From CALMFG01 sp963666035 (GTDB lineage Bacteria; Bacillota; Clostridia; Christensenellales; CALMFG01), in the NCBI GenBank assembly GCA_963666035.2, contig CAXXJI010000004.1:124001-188000 (forward strand): DNA of 64,000 nucleotides, in the 5' to 3' direction. Position numbers and translations under genes: made by a program. The notes below the pieces were generated by a model. The model made no database searches. It was not told where the DNA came from and saw only the letters and a list, made by a program, of their open reading frames with translations. Positions within the stretch are counted from its first letter, which is position 1, and the number at the start of each line of letters is the position of its first letter. Of this stretch, positions 1-9,327 are shown piece after piece.

Positions 1-1
1 T

Positions 2-3000
2 TCTTTAGTATTTGATAATTCCTCTTCGGTTTTGGATACCGATTTTTCGGAAGTGCACATCTCAAGAAAGCTCTACCGTTCGGGTGAGAGTGATTATTTT
101 ATCAATAAAGCATCATGCCGTCTAAAAGACATATTGGATATGTTCCGGGATACAGGCATTGGCAAAGAGGGATACAGCATCATCGGGCAGGGCAAAATCG
201 ATGAGATTTTAACCGAAAAGAGTACGGAGCGCCGCAAGATTTTTGAAGAAGCCGCGGGCATTATGAAATACCGTGTACGCAAAGAAGAGGCCGAACGCAA
301 GCTCGCCCGCACGCAGGAAAATTTGGTGCGCGTAAAAGACATTTTGGGCGAACTGGAAACACAAATCGGGCCGTTAAAGAAACAAAGCGAGCAGGCAAAA
401 CGCTATGTGGCACTGGCTGATCGGTTAAAGGTGCTTGAAGTTAACCTCTATCTGGAGGCTTATGATAAGCATGCCGAAAAAATTGACGCGGTTAAAAAAA
501 CCATCGAAGGTCTGCACGAAGAAGAACAGATGCTTCTGAACCAGCTGAAAACACTGGAATCGAATATGCAGGGCGAAGAGCAGATGTCCACTGAAATGGA
601 CGAACAGATTTCCAAAATGAATTATGATGTCACGTCATGCCAGCGGGATATTGAGCGTATCGACGGTGAAATCAAGCTGAATCAGGAAAGAAAAGCTTAT
701 TTTGATCGGGATATTGAACGCTTAAGCACCGAGATAGAAACCGAAAACGAAACGATCAAACAAAAGGCTTTTACAGCTGAGGTGCTGTTGGCTGAGATTG
801 AAAAAACGGAGATCGAACAATCTGATGCAGATGGTCAGATTTTTGATATGCAAAATCGGCTGGCTGAAAAACAGATTCAGCTGGAGCAGGAAAGCAGGGT
901 CTTAAGTGACGCTAAAAACGGCGTATTTGATAATCTGGGCGAGCTGACTGAGATAAAATCCGGGCTCTCGGCCGCGGTGACCGAACGCGATGCGGTCAAA
1001 CGTCGTGTCGCCGAAATCGAAGCCCGTTTGAACAGCTACCAAAGCGAAATGTCTTCGCTGAAAGAAGAAGAGCGCGATCAGAAGCAGGCGATGGAAGACG
1101 CCGAGACCGAATCGAATGAGCTTAAAACCAGAGTGTTCGATCTGGCGCGCGATTACCGCAATCGGGAAAACGAGCTGTCCCAAACAACGGCGACGCTTTA
1201 TGATTTGGAAAAACAGCTGGAAGGCATCAGCTCGCGTAAAAAACTGCTGACCGAAATGCGGGACGGCTTTGAGGGGTATTATAACAGCGTTAAAAACCTG
1301 ATGCTGGCTTCAGAGAACGATTCCTCCATTCGGGATAAAGTGATCTCCACGATGGCGTTGGCGGTCGGTGTGCCCGAAAAATACGAGGTGGCGGTGGAAG
1401 TCGCGCTGGGCAATGCCGCGCAGAATATCATCGTAGAAAATGAATATGACGCCAAAGCGCTGATTGAATACTTAAAGAAAAACGATATGGGGCGGGTGTC
1501 GTTTCTGCCGCTCAACGCTCTGAAAACCCGAACACTTTCGTCGTCCGAGATGCGCTTTTTAAGCGAAAAAGGAGTACTCGGCATCGCATCTGATTTGGTC
1601 AGCTATGACAAGCGTGTCAAAAACGCGGTGGATTATCTGCTGGCAAGAACACTGATTGTTGACAATATGGACAACGCAATCCGTGTGATGAAACAGGCGT
1701 CTTACAGCTTTAGAATCGTGACACTGGACGGTGATGTGCTGAACCCCGGCGGTGTCATCACCGGCGGCAGTTTAAAGAAGAATCAGGGCGGCTTGCTTTC
1801 GCGTGAACGTGTACTGGCCGAACTGAATGAGCAGGAAAAGGAGCTGGGAAACAAAGCGGACAATATCCGTGCCAAATTTGTCATCCTGCGTGAGAGCCTG
1901 AAAAGCATATCGGATGAAAAAGAAGATTTAGACGCAAAACAGCGAAAAGCGGAGCTGGCGATGACGGCTTCCGCCGAAAAGCTGAGCGCACTGAAAGATA
2001 AACGCAGTACACATCAGGTGGCGTTTGATATGCTGACCGAAGAGCTGTCGCTTTTGACTAAGGAACTTGAGACCAGCGAATACCGCGCTTCTGAACTGAT
2101 GGACAAAGAAGTGCTTTTGACTGGCACGGGTGATGAGACCAATGCGAAGATCAGGCAGTTGGAAGAAAAATTCAGCGTACTTTCTCAGGAGATTGAAACG
2201 CTGAAAGACGCACTTTCAAAAGAGAAAATCCGATACGCCGAGCGTAAAAAAGAGCAGGACGCCAAACGCAACGAGCAAAAACGTCTTGAAAAAGAGATTC
2301 TGTATGCGCAAGGGATGATCGAGAAGCGGTTAAAACAGATCGAAGCCTGCAAAACCGGTATTGCCGATAATGAAACCGGTGCGGAGGCGTTGCAGAAACA
2401 ACTGGAAGCCAAACGCGAGGAATCCAAAGCGCTTCAGGAGAAGGTTAACAACTCATTGGTGATGCGTCAGGACTTGCGCGGCCAGGTGCGGGCCAAACTG
2501 GACGAGAAAGAGCAGCTGCACAGCAGTTTATCCGAGCTTTCCGAAAAGAAGCACAAGGCGGAACTCAACATCGCAAAAATCGAGAGTAATTTTGAATTCA
2601 GTCAGAATACCATATGGGACAAATATCAGCTGACCTATGTCAACGCGCTGAAATTTAAAGAGGATATCGTATTAAGCGAAGCAAATCGGGAAATTGACGC
2701 CATTAAAGGCAAGATTCGCAGTATGGGTGATGTGAATCCGCACGCGATTGAGGATTATGAAAATCTGACAACGCGCTATAATAATCTCAACACACAGAAA
2801 GAAGACTTGGACAAAGCCAGCGATGATCTGGAAAAGGTGATCAGCGGGCTGATGGACAAGATGAAGGAGAGCTTCGAAGAGAAGTTTAAAGAGATCAGCA
2901 AGAACTTTAAAGAAGTATTTAAAGACCTCTTTGGCGGCGGACATGTGAACTTGGTACTGGAAGACAAGACCAATATCATGGAGTCGGGCATTCAGATTGT

Positions 3001-3316
3001 GGCCGAACCGCCGGGCAAGCACCTGCAAAACATCATGCTTTTGTCGGGCGGTGAAAAAGCGCTGACCGCGATTGCGCTTTTGTTTGCACTCTTAAAGATC
3101 AATCCGTCACCGCTCTGTATTCTGGACGAAATCGACGCGGCGCTGGACGACGCCAATGTCAATAAGTTTGCCGAATACCTGCAGAAATTCAATAATACCA
3201 CGCAGTTTATCGTCATCACGCATAGAAAACCGACCATGGCGATCGCTGATGTGCTGTATGGTCTGGCGATGGAGGAAAAGGGCGTTACCGAGGTGCTGTC
3301 GGTCAATATATCTTAA
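2..3316 (+). CDS. smc: Chromosome segregation ATPase SMC (5' end outside window)
   Basis: The reading frame is already open at base 2, so the true start lies upstream; about 1104 codons of a protein normally near 1190 residues are present. The missing part is the N-terminal head with Walker A. What remains is a long heptad-rich coiled coil, a hinge region encoded near 1370-1760 (ending in a GGVITGGS turn), a second coiled coil, and the C-terminal head with the ABC signature LLSGGEKAL (about 3043-3070) and Walker B CILDEID (about 3115-3140). SMC dimers with ScpA and ScpB compact and resolve origins. In many Firmicutes ftsY follows smc; here a convergent ABC-F gene follows instead. Identification is secure. 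Confidence 0.97.
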   Translation, partial: SLVFDNSSSVLDTDFSEVHISRKLYRSGESDYFINKASCRLKDILDMFRDTGIGKEGYSIIGQGKIDEILTEKSTERRKIFEEAAGIMKYRVRKEEAERKLARTQENLVRVKDILGELETQIGPLKKQSEQAKRYVALADRLKVLEVNLYLEAYDKHAEKIDAVKKTIEGLHEEEQMLLNQLKTLESNMQGEEQMSTEMDEQISKMNYDVTSCQRDIERIDGEIKLNQERKAYFDRDIERLSTEIETENETIKQKAFTAEVLLAEIEKTEIEQSDADGQIFDMQNRLAEKQIQLEQESRVLSDAKNGVFDNLGELTEIKSGLSAAVTERDAVKRRVAEIEARLNSYQSEMSSLKEEERDQKQAMEDAETESNELKTRVFDLARDYRNRENELSQTTATLYDLEKQLEGISSRKKLLTEMRDGFEGYYNSVKNLMLASENDSSIRDKVISTMALAVGVPEKYEVAVEVALGNAAQNIIVENEYDAKALIEYLKKNDMGRVSFLPLNALKTRTLSSSEMRFLSEKGVLGIASDLVSYDKRVKNAVDYLLARTLIVDNMDNAIRVMKQASYSFRIVTLDGDVLNPGGVITGGSLKKNQGGLLSRERVLAELNEQEKELGNKADNIRAKFVILRESLKSISDEKEDLDAKQRKAELAMTASAEKLSALKDKRSTHQVAFDMLTEELSLLTKELETSEYRASELMDKEVLLTGTGDETNAKIRQLEEKFSVLSQEIETLKDALSKEKIRYAERKKEQDAKRNEQKRLEKEILYAQGMIEKRLKQIEACKTGIADNETGAEALQKQLEAKREESKALQEKVNNSLVMRQDLRGQVRAKLDEKEQLHSSLSELSEKKHKAELNIAKIESNFEFSQNTIWDKYQLTYVNALKFKEDIVLSEANREIDAIKGKIRSMGDVNPHAIEDYENLTTRYNNLNTQKEDLDKASDDLEKVISGLMDKMKESFEEKFKEISKNFKEVFKDLFGGGHVNLVLEDKTNIMESGIQIVAEPPGKHLQNIMLLSGGEKALTAIALLFALLKINPSPLCILDEIDAALDDANVNKFAEYLQKFNNTTQFIVITHRKPTMAIADVLYGLAMEEKGVTEVLSVNIS

Positions 3317-3347
3317 AGAGTTTACACAAAAATATGGATTGCATAAT

Positions 3348-3380
3348 AAAAAAAGGAGGGCATCTTGCCGTCCTTTTCGC
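3348..3380. terminator. Bidirectional terminator between smc and the ABC-F gene
   Basis: An imperfect hairpin (AAGGAGGGC, loop ATCTT, GCCGTCCTT) is preceded by an A-run and followed by TTTTC, so it can act for the two convergent transcripts. Confidence 0.7.
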
Positions 3381-5291
3381 TTATTTTGTCAGTTCATCGA
3401 ATTCATTTTCCAGAGCATGAAGCGTGTCATATTTTTCGTCCAATTTGGAGTTTAATCTGGCTGCTTCTTCGGCCATCGCCATTGCTTTTTCATAATCGTT
3501 TGCGATATCCGGCTCGGCCATTCGGTTTTCAAGCTGGTGTATCTCGTTTTCGTCCGATAGAATTTCGTTTTCCATCCGCTCTATTTTGCCGGTCAGTTTA
3601 TTGATAGCGGACTGCAGTTCCTTTTTTTGCTGGTAATCATTGGCCGTGGGCACATCTGCTTTTTGCTTGGGGGAATCAAAGTCCACCGAATTGCGTTTGG
3701 CAAGATAATCATCATAATTGCCTAAATACTCGGTCAGTGACTCGTTTTCAATGTATAAAATACGGTCGGCCATCTGATTGATGAGATACCGGTCATGACT
3801 GATGACCAGCATGGTGCCGGGATAGCCCGAAAGCGCGCTTTGCAACGCTTCTTTGGCACCGATATCCAGATGGTTGGTCGGTTCGTCCAACAGCAGGAAA
3901 TTGGCCTTGGAGAGCATCAGAATCAGAAGAGACAGCCGGGCTTTCTCACCGCCCGAAAGATCGCGAACGGTTTTAAAAACTTCATCCTGAACAAACAAAA
4001 AAGCGCCAAGCATGGTCCGTACTTCGGTTTCGGAAAGATTAGGGTACTCAGTGTGTACGCTTTCCAGCACAGTTTTACTTTCATCCAAATTTGACTGTGT
4101 TTGGTCAAAATAGGCGGGCAATACATTGATACCGATCTTGACTTCGCCCGAATCTGGCTTCACTTGCCCCTGCAGAATGCGAAACAGCGTGGTTTTGCCG
4201 CTGCCGTTGGCACCCAAAAGGAACACCCGCTCACCCCGTCGGATATGAAAATCGGCATCCTTAAACAGCACCTGGCTGCCAAAAGCTTTGCTGATGCTCG
4301 AAGCAATGGCCACGTCCTTACCGCCTGAGACCGCGGCGTCAAAGTTTAAATGCATCTGACGGTTTTGTTTGGCCTCGGTTTGCAGCTGAGCTTCCAGTTT
4401 ATCTACCACATGCTGTTTGGACTTGGCGGTCTTGATGTTGCGTTCGCGGTTCCAGCGGAGTTGCTGCTCGATGATGCCGTTGACGCGGTCAATTTCTCGT
4501 TGGATATTTTTATTATCCCTTGCGATCTGCTCTTCGTCCAACAGTTTCTGCTTTTGGTACATGGTGTAATTTCCGCTATAGGCTTTCAGGCTTCCATGTG
4601 ATAAATCGAAGATGCGGTTGCAGACAGTATCCAAAAAACGACGGTCATGCGAAATGACGATAAACGCGCCGTTGTAGGACGATAGAAATCCTTCCAGCCA
4701 TTCCACCGAATTAATATCCAAATGGTTGGTCGGTTCATCCAGCAAAAGAAGGCTTGCGTTGGCAAGCAGCATCTTGGCGAGGCTGATCTTAGTTTTTTCG
4801 CCGCCGCTTAAAGAAGCGGCGTTTTTCTTGAGGTCTTCGTCGGTAAAACCCAACCCCGAAAGCATGGCGCGCGTACGGCTCTGATAGGTCAGCCCGCCCT
4901 CGGCATCGTATTTTTCAGTCAGTATATGCTGACGGTTGACGAGCGCGCTCAGATCGCCGCTTTGTGCGTCAATATCGCTGTGGATTTGCTCCAATTCAGC
5001 CGCAATATCGTCAAGAAAAGAGAACACACTCAAGGCTTCATCCAGCACAGAGCGTGTATCCGATATATCCAAATGCTGTTCCATATATCCAAGCGTGATG
5101 TGCTTACCGATCATGACGTTTCCGTCCGAGGGCTTAGTTTCGCCCAGCAAAATGCGAAACAAAGTGGTCTTACCTGCGCCGTTGGCACCCACCAAACCAA
5201 TTCGGTCACGGTTTTCTACGTCAAAAGTGACGCCATCAAAAAGTATGTCGTCGAATGATTTGGCAAGGTTAGCGGCTGATAGTATTTTCAT
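3381..5291 (-). CDS. ABC-F family ATPase (ribosome-associated type)
   Basis: Duplicated soluble ATPase without membrane segments, 636 residues. The first ABC domain has Walker A GANGAGKT (35-42), signature LSGGEKTKISLAK and Walker B LLLLDEPTNHLD. A charged helical linker follows, then a second ABC domain with GANGSGKT, LSGGEKARLS and FLLLDEPTNHLD. The tail is a coiled coil. This is the ABC-F layout, whose members act on the ribosomal E site; some give antibiotic resistance, but sequence alone cannot say whether this one does. I start it at ATG 5291 because AAGGA lies just upstream and the protein then opens with the usual MKILSAANL; an upstream in-frame start at 5354 lacks such support. Confidence 0.9.
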   Translation of the reverse strand: MKILSAANLAKSFDDILFDGVTFDVENRDRIGLVGANGAGKTTLFRILLGETKPSDGNVMIGKHITLGYMEQHLDISDTRSVLDEALSVFSFLDDIAAELEQIHSDIDAQSGDLSALVNRQHILTEKYDAEGGLTYQSRTRAMLSGLGFTDEDLKKNAASLSGGEKTKISLAKMLLANASLLLLDEPTNHLDINSVEWLEGFLSSYNGAFIVISHDRRFLDTVCNRIFDLSHGSLKAYSGNYTMYQKQKLLDEEQIARDNKNIQREIDRVNGIIEQQLRWNRERNIKTAKSKQHVVDKLEAQLQTEAKQNRQMHLNFDAAVSGGKDVAIASSISKAFGSQVLFKDADFHIRRGERVFLLGANGSGKTTLFRILQGQVKPDSGEVKIGINVLPAYFDQTQSNLDESKTVLESVHTEYPNLSETEVRTMLGAFLFVQDEVFKTVRDLSGGEKARLSLLILMLSKANFLLLDEPTNHLDIGAKEALQSALSGYPGTMLVISHDRYLINQMADRILYIENESLTEYLGNYDDYLAKRNSVDFDSPKQKADVPTANDYQQKKELQSAINKLTGKIERMENEILSDENEIHQLENRMAEPDIANDYEKAMAMAEEAARLNSKLDEKYDTLHALENEFDELTK

Positions 5292-5451
5292 CTGTAATTT
5301 TCCTTTTTCGTAATGTTCCAGTTGCCATTTTAACATATGGTGATAAAAAAACAAAAGAAAATTGCATGATGTAAGTGGTTAAAAACGCGCGGAAATAAAC
5401 AGGATTTCAAATTTTTGATAAAAATTTAACATTCATCGAAACAAAAGAGTG

Positions 5452-5479
5452 TTGAAAAAAGTATGTAAAACGTTATAAT
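5452..5479 (+). promoter_or_regulatory. Promoter of pgsA
   Basis: TTGAAA (5452-5457) and TATAAT (5474-5479) are separated by 16 bases, with pgsA starting 33 bases after the -10 box. Confidence 0.75.
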
Positions 5480-5512
5480 ATGTGAATACACTACACTTAT
5501 GGGAAGAAATCG

Positions 5513-6076
5513 ATGAAGACCAAAGTGCTTTTTAATATTCCGAATCTTTTAACATTCCTGCGGTTCGCTATGGTACCGTTTGCGGTTATTTGTGCGCTGA
5601 AAAATAGGATGATCATTGGATTTATCATCTATCTTTCGGCATGCGCCACCGATGTGCTGGACGGATATATCGCACGAAAATTCAATATGGTGTCGGACGC
5701 GGGAAAGCTTTTGGATCCGCTGGCCGATAAAGTGATGATTATGTCGATGGTGATTACGTTCACCGTGATGAAACTATATCCGATGTACATGCTGCTTATC
5801 ATACTGGCCAAGGAATTATTGATGATCGTTGGTGCCTTGCATCTCTACCGAAAAAACGTGGTGGTTCAGGCCAACTGGGCGGGTAAGGGCTCGGCGCTGC
5901 TGACGCATGTTTCAATAGGCCTTGCCTTCTTAAGTTTTTTCTACAAAAACGCGTATTACTATGTGATGCTGGTAGCGATCACGGCGACATTGATATCGTT
6001 GGCTCAGTATACATATATCTATTTTTTCATGAAAGAATCGGCGGATGGAACCCAAGAAACGTCAAAAACCGATTGA
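5513..6076 (+). CDS. pgsA: CDP-diacylglycerol-glycerol-3-phosphate 3-phosphatidyltransferase
   Basis: Integral membrane enzyme, 187 residues, making phosphatidylglycerol phosphate from CDP-diacylglycerol and glycerol 3-phosphate, the committed step to anionic phospholipids. The CDP-alcohol phosphotransferase motif is complete: D47, D50-G51, A54-R55, G64, D68 and D72. Several hydrophobic helices surround it and the length is typical. The ATG at 5513 has GGAAG upstream and its own sigma-A-type promoter. The substrate assignment to glycerol 3-phosphate rests on overall similarity; other CDP-alcohol transferases share the motif. The end overlaps the -35 box of the valS T-box promoter. Confidence 0.9.
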   Translation: MKTKVLFNIPNLLTFLRFAMVPFAVICALKNRMIIGFIIYLSACATDVLDGYIARKFNMVSDAGKLLDPLADKVMIMSMVITFTVMKLYPMYMLLIILAKELLMIVGALHLYRKNVVVQANWAGKGSALLTHVSIGLAFLSFFYKNAYYYVMLVAITATLISLAQYTYIYFFMKESADGTQETSKTD

Positions 6077-6101
6077 CGGGCAAGTTAAATCCGCTTATAA
6101 T
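6073..6101 (+). promoter_or_regulatory. Promoter of the valS T-box transcript
   Basis: TTGACG (6073-6078) and TATAAT (6096-6101) with 17-base spacing. The -35 box overlaps the pgsA stop codon. Transcription should begin near 6108. Confidence 0.75.
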
Positions 6102-6107
6102 GAATTT

Positions 6108-6390
6108 TAAATAAAGCAAAAAGCATTGATTTTTGAAAAGTATTATGCTTTAAAGGTCTAAACAACAAGAGACATGTGCCACCGGCTGAAAGCGCATGAA
6201 AGGCAAACGGCATAATACGGGTCGCAAAAGGAGCTGTATGGGTGAACGAAAACGTGAGCCTTTGCCGTATTTCCGGCGTTAACGGAAGCGTGATTGAGGC
6301 AAAATAGCTAAAAGGTTATCTTGCGAATTAAGGTGGTACCGCGTGGAAAAATGTCCTCGCCCTTTGTGGGTGAGGTTTTTGTTTTTTAAA
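6108..6390 (+). promoter_or_regulatory. T-box riboswitch, valine-responsive
   Basis: The conserved T-box GGTGGTACCGCG is at 6332-6343. It is followed by a terminator hairpin, CCTCGCCC (6355-6362) with GGGTGAGG (6368-6375), and a T-rich run. Stem I can be drawn: base TTTTG/CAAAA (6131-6135 with 6225-6229), AGTA of the loop-E side at 6139-6142, TTATGC/GCATAA (6143-6148 with 6210-6215), the AGAGA bulge at 6168-6172 and an apical helix CATGTGC/GCGCATG. In this model GTC at 6221-6223 sits in the specifier loop, matching valine and the downstream valS. Uncharged tRNA-Val should favour readthrough. The specifier assignment is my inference from hand folding. Confidence 0.92.
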
Positions 6391-6399
6391 GGAGAAAAA

Positions 6400-6642
6400 A
6401 TGGGTTTTTTAAGCCGTGTTGGAGAAGATTTTAAAGATGGGCTGTTCAAGGATATCGATGCGCTGGATATTGTGTTTCTGGCACTGCTTTTAGGGGCGCT
6501 TATGGTCACGTTACTGTCTAAAAAGATTGCTAAACGGTTCATGGAAGGCGAGGAAGCGGCTTTACGCCTTTCGGTTAAGATTAAAACCGCAGGGTTTATA
6601 CTCACAGTGATTCTGGCACTGGTGATTACACAAGTTTTTTAA
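6400..6642 (+). CDS. Small two-helix membrane protein, unknown function
   Basis: 80 residues with two predicted membrane segments (about residues 24-40 and 62-79) joined by a charged segment KKIAKRFMEGEEA. It begins at ATG 6400, nine bases after the T-box T-run, with GGAG at 6391-6394; an earlier in-frame ATG at 6343 lies inside the T-box sequence and is not credible. It is the first gene controlled by the valine T-box and is followed 42 bases later by valS. I do not recognise the family. A role linked to valine supply is suggested by position only. Confidence 0.7.
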   Translation: MGFLSRVGEDFKDGLFKDIDALDIVFLALLLGALMVTLLSKKIAKRFMEGEEAALRLSVKIKTAGFILTVILALVITQVF

Positions 6643-6684
6643 AAGCAAGATTTATGATATATCAGAAAATTTCGGAGGTTATCG

Positions 6685-9324
6685 ATGGCAAAAGAAATGG
6701 ACAAAGTATATGATCCGAAACAGGTGGAAAAACGCCTGTATCAGGAATGGATGGAAAGCGGATATTTTAAAGGAACAGTGGACAGAGACAAAAAACCGTT
6801 CTGTATTTCCATGCCCCCGCCCAACATCACCGGCCAGCTGCATATGGGGCATGCGCTGGACAACATGATGCAGGACGCGCTGACCCGGTTTAAGCGGATG
6901 CAGGGCTTTGCAGCACTCTGGCAGCCGGGCACCGACCATGCCAGCATCGCGACCGAGGTGAAAATCGTCGATATGCTGGCCAAAGAGGGCGTAAGCAAAG
7001 AGGAATTGGGACGAGAAAAGTTTCTGGAGCGGGCATGGCAATGGCGCGATGAATATGGCACGCGGATTGTCAACCAGCTAAAGGAACTCGGTTCATCCTG
7101 CGACTGGAGCCGCGAGCGTTTCACCATGGATGAAGGATGCTCGGAAGCGGTGAAAGAAGCGTTTGTCCGCTTATATGATAAAGGCTTGATCTATCAGGGT
7201 GATCGCATCATCAATTGGTGTCCGGACTGCGAAACCGCGTTGTCCGACGCCGAAGTGGAGCATGAGGATGCGGATTCGCATCTATGGTATTTCAGATATC
7301 CGGAAAAAGACGGGGGAGACGGCATTGTGGTGGCCACCACACGTCCTGAGACTATGCTGGGGGACTCCGCGGTGGCGGTGAACCCTGCGGATGACCGTTA
7401 CCGTGATCTGATCGGTAAAACCGTTGTTTTGCCCCTGATGGATCGTGAGATTCCGGTGGTGGCGGACGAATATGTTGATTTGGAATTTGGAACCGGTGCG
7501 GTTAAGATTACGCCTGCACATGATCCGAACGACTTTGAGGTGGGCGAGCGTCACGGCCTGGCCGTGATCCGTGTTTTAACCGACGATGGTAAGGTCAACC
7601 AAAACGGCGGAAAATATGAAGGACAGGACCGCTTCGAGGCGCGAAAGAATATTGTCAACGATATCGAAGCTTTAGGACTGTTGGTTAAGATTGACGATCA
7701 CAGCCACGCGGTGGGACATTGCTATCGCTGCCATACTGTGGTGGAACCCATCGTTTCCAAGCAGTGGTTTTTGGCCATGAAACAGCTGGCGGAACCCGCA
7801 CTGGAAGCAGTGCGGAGCGGGAAGATCAAGTTTGTGCCCGAACGTTTTGACAAGATATATTTTAACTGGATGGAAAACATACGGGATTGGTGTATATCCC
7901 GCCAGCTGTGGTGGGGACACCGTATTCCCGCTTATACATGCGATACCTGTGGTGAGATGATTGTGGCGCGCGAGATGCCGGACACATGCCCGAAATGCGG
8001 CGGCAGTCGGTTTACCCAGGACGAGGATGTTTTGGATACATGGTTCAGCTCGGGGCTTTGGCCGTTCTCCACATTGGGATGGCCGGAAAAAACGCCCGAA
8101 TTGGAGTTTTTCTATCCCACAAATGTACTGGTGACCGGCTATGATATCATCTTTTTCTGGGTAGCGCGCATGATCGTATTCGGTCTTGAGATGATGGACG
8201 AAATCCCGTTTGATTTTGTCTCCATCCATGGCATCGTACGGGACAGTCAGGGCCGAAAGATGAGTAAATCGCTTAATAACGGCATCGACCCCTTGGAAGT
8301 CATCGATAAATACGGTGCAGACGCGTTACGATTCAGTTTGGCTGCGGGCAGCGCGCCGGGTGCGGACATGCGCTTCTACTGGGAAAAGGTGGAGAGCGCA
8401 CGTAACTTCTGCAATAAAATCTGGAACGCATCCCGCCTTTGTGTTGATGAACCTAGAAGGAGCGAAAATCGATACCGAGCTTAAAAACCTCGATATTTCC
8501 GATCAATGGATTTTGACTAAGATGGATGCGCTGATTGAAAAAGTGACGGACAATTTAGAGAAATTTGAGTTTGGACTTGCGGCGGGTAACGCTTATGAGT
8601 TTGCATGGTCCGAGTTTTGCGACTGGTATATTGAGATGGCCAAGCCAAGGTTGTACGGCGAGAATGAAGCGGATAAAGCGACGGCAAACGGCGTGCTATT
8701 AAAGGTTCTGACCAGTATCTTAAAATTACTGCATCCGATTATGCCTTTCATCACCGAAGAGATATATACTAGCTTACCCGATTGTGACAAGACAATCATG
8801 ACCGCTGAATGGCCCAAGCACGGCTTATATCGCTTTGAAAAAGAAACACAAGCGATGGAAAGCGTCATGGAGCTCATTCGTCAGATTCGTAATATTCGTG
8901 CCGAGATGAACGTCGGCCCAGGCAAAAAGGCCAAACTGCTGCTTAAAACAACGGGAGACAAGAAAGCATCAGCTAAAAGCATGCGAAGCGTATCTAATCA
9001 AGCTGGCTTATGCCACTGAGATTGTGCTGATTGAGAGTGAAGCGGATATCCCATCAAACGCGGTTTCGGTGGTGAGCGGATATTGCCGAATGCTTTATGC
9101 CGCTGGGCGATCTCATAGATATCGACAAAGAGATTGAACGCCTGGAAAAAGAATTGACCGAAACCGAAGGCGAGATTAAACGCTGTGCGGGCAAGCTGAA
9201 CAACAAAGGATTTACCGATAAAGCGCCCGAAGCTGTGGTCAAAGCGGAGCAGGAAAAGCTGGATAAGTACACGGAGCTGAAACAAAAAATCGGCGACAGA
9301 TTGGCCGCGCTCAAAGGAAAATAA
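6685..9324 (+). pseudogene. valS: Valyl-tRNA synthetase, interrupted by three +1 frameshifts
   Basis: Class I synthetase charging tRNA-Val. The HIGH motif appears as HMGH (53-56), the CP1 editing domain and a zinc-type Cys cluster follow, and KMSKS is at 525-529. Frame 1 is intact to residue 584, then breaks near 8437 (CGC-CTT-TGT, where one base fewer restores FVLMNLEG). A second break near 8966-8975 moves to the frame encoding ACEAYLIKLAYATEI. A third at 9093-9096 restores MPLGDLIDIDKEIERLEKEL and the C-terminal coiled coil, ending at 9324. Each break is one extra base, so the three together return to the original phase. The protein is otherwise full length (about 878 residues) and conserved throughout, arguing for sequence error or very recent damage. 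The gene is normally essential. SD GGAGG precedes ATG 6685. Confidence 0.9.
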
Positions 9325-9327
9325 ACG

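Noticed and set aside
3156..3604. Two overlapping plus-strand frames over the smc end and the ABC-F end
   Set aside because: They cross the terminator and run antisense to the ABC-F coding region; protein sequences are low quality.
6343..6399. Upstream extension of the small membrane protein to ATG 6343
   Set aside because: That ATG lies between the T-box sequence and the terminator stem; the ATG at 6400 has a proper ribosome site.
7672..8229. 185-codon minus-strand open frame inside valS
   Set aside because: Antisense to the conserved ValRS catalytic region, no start signal.
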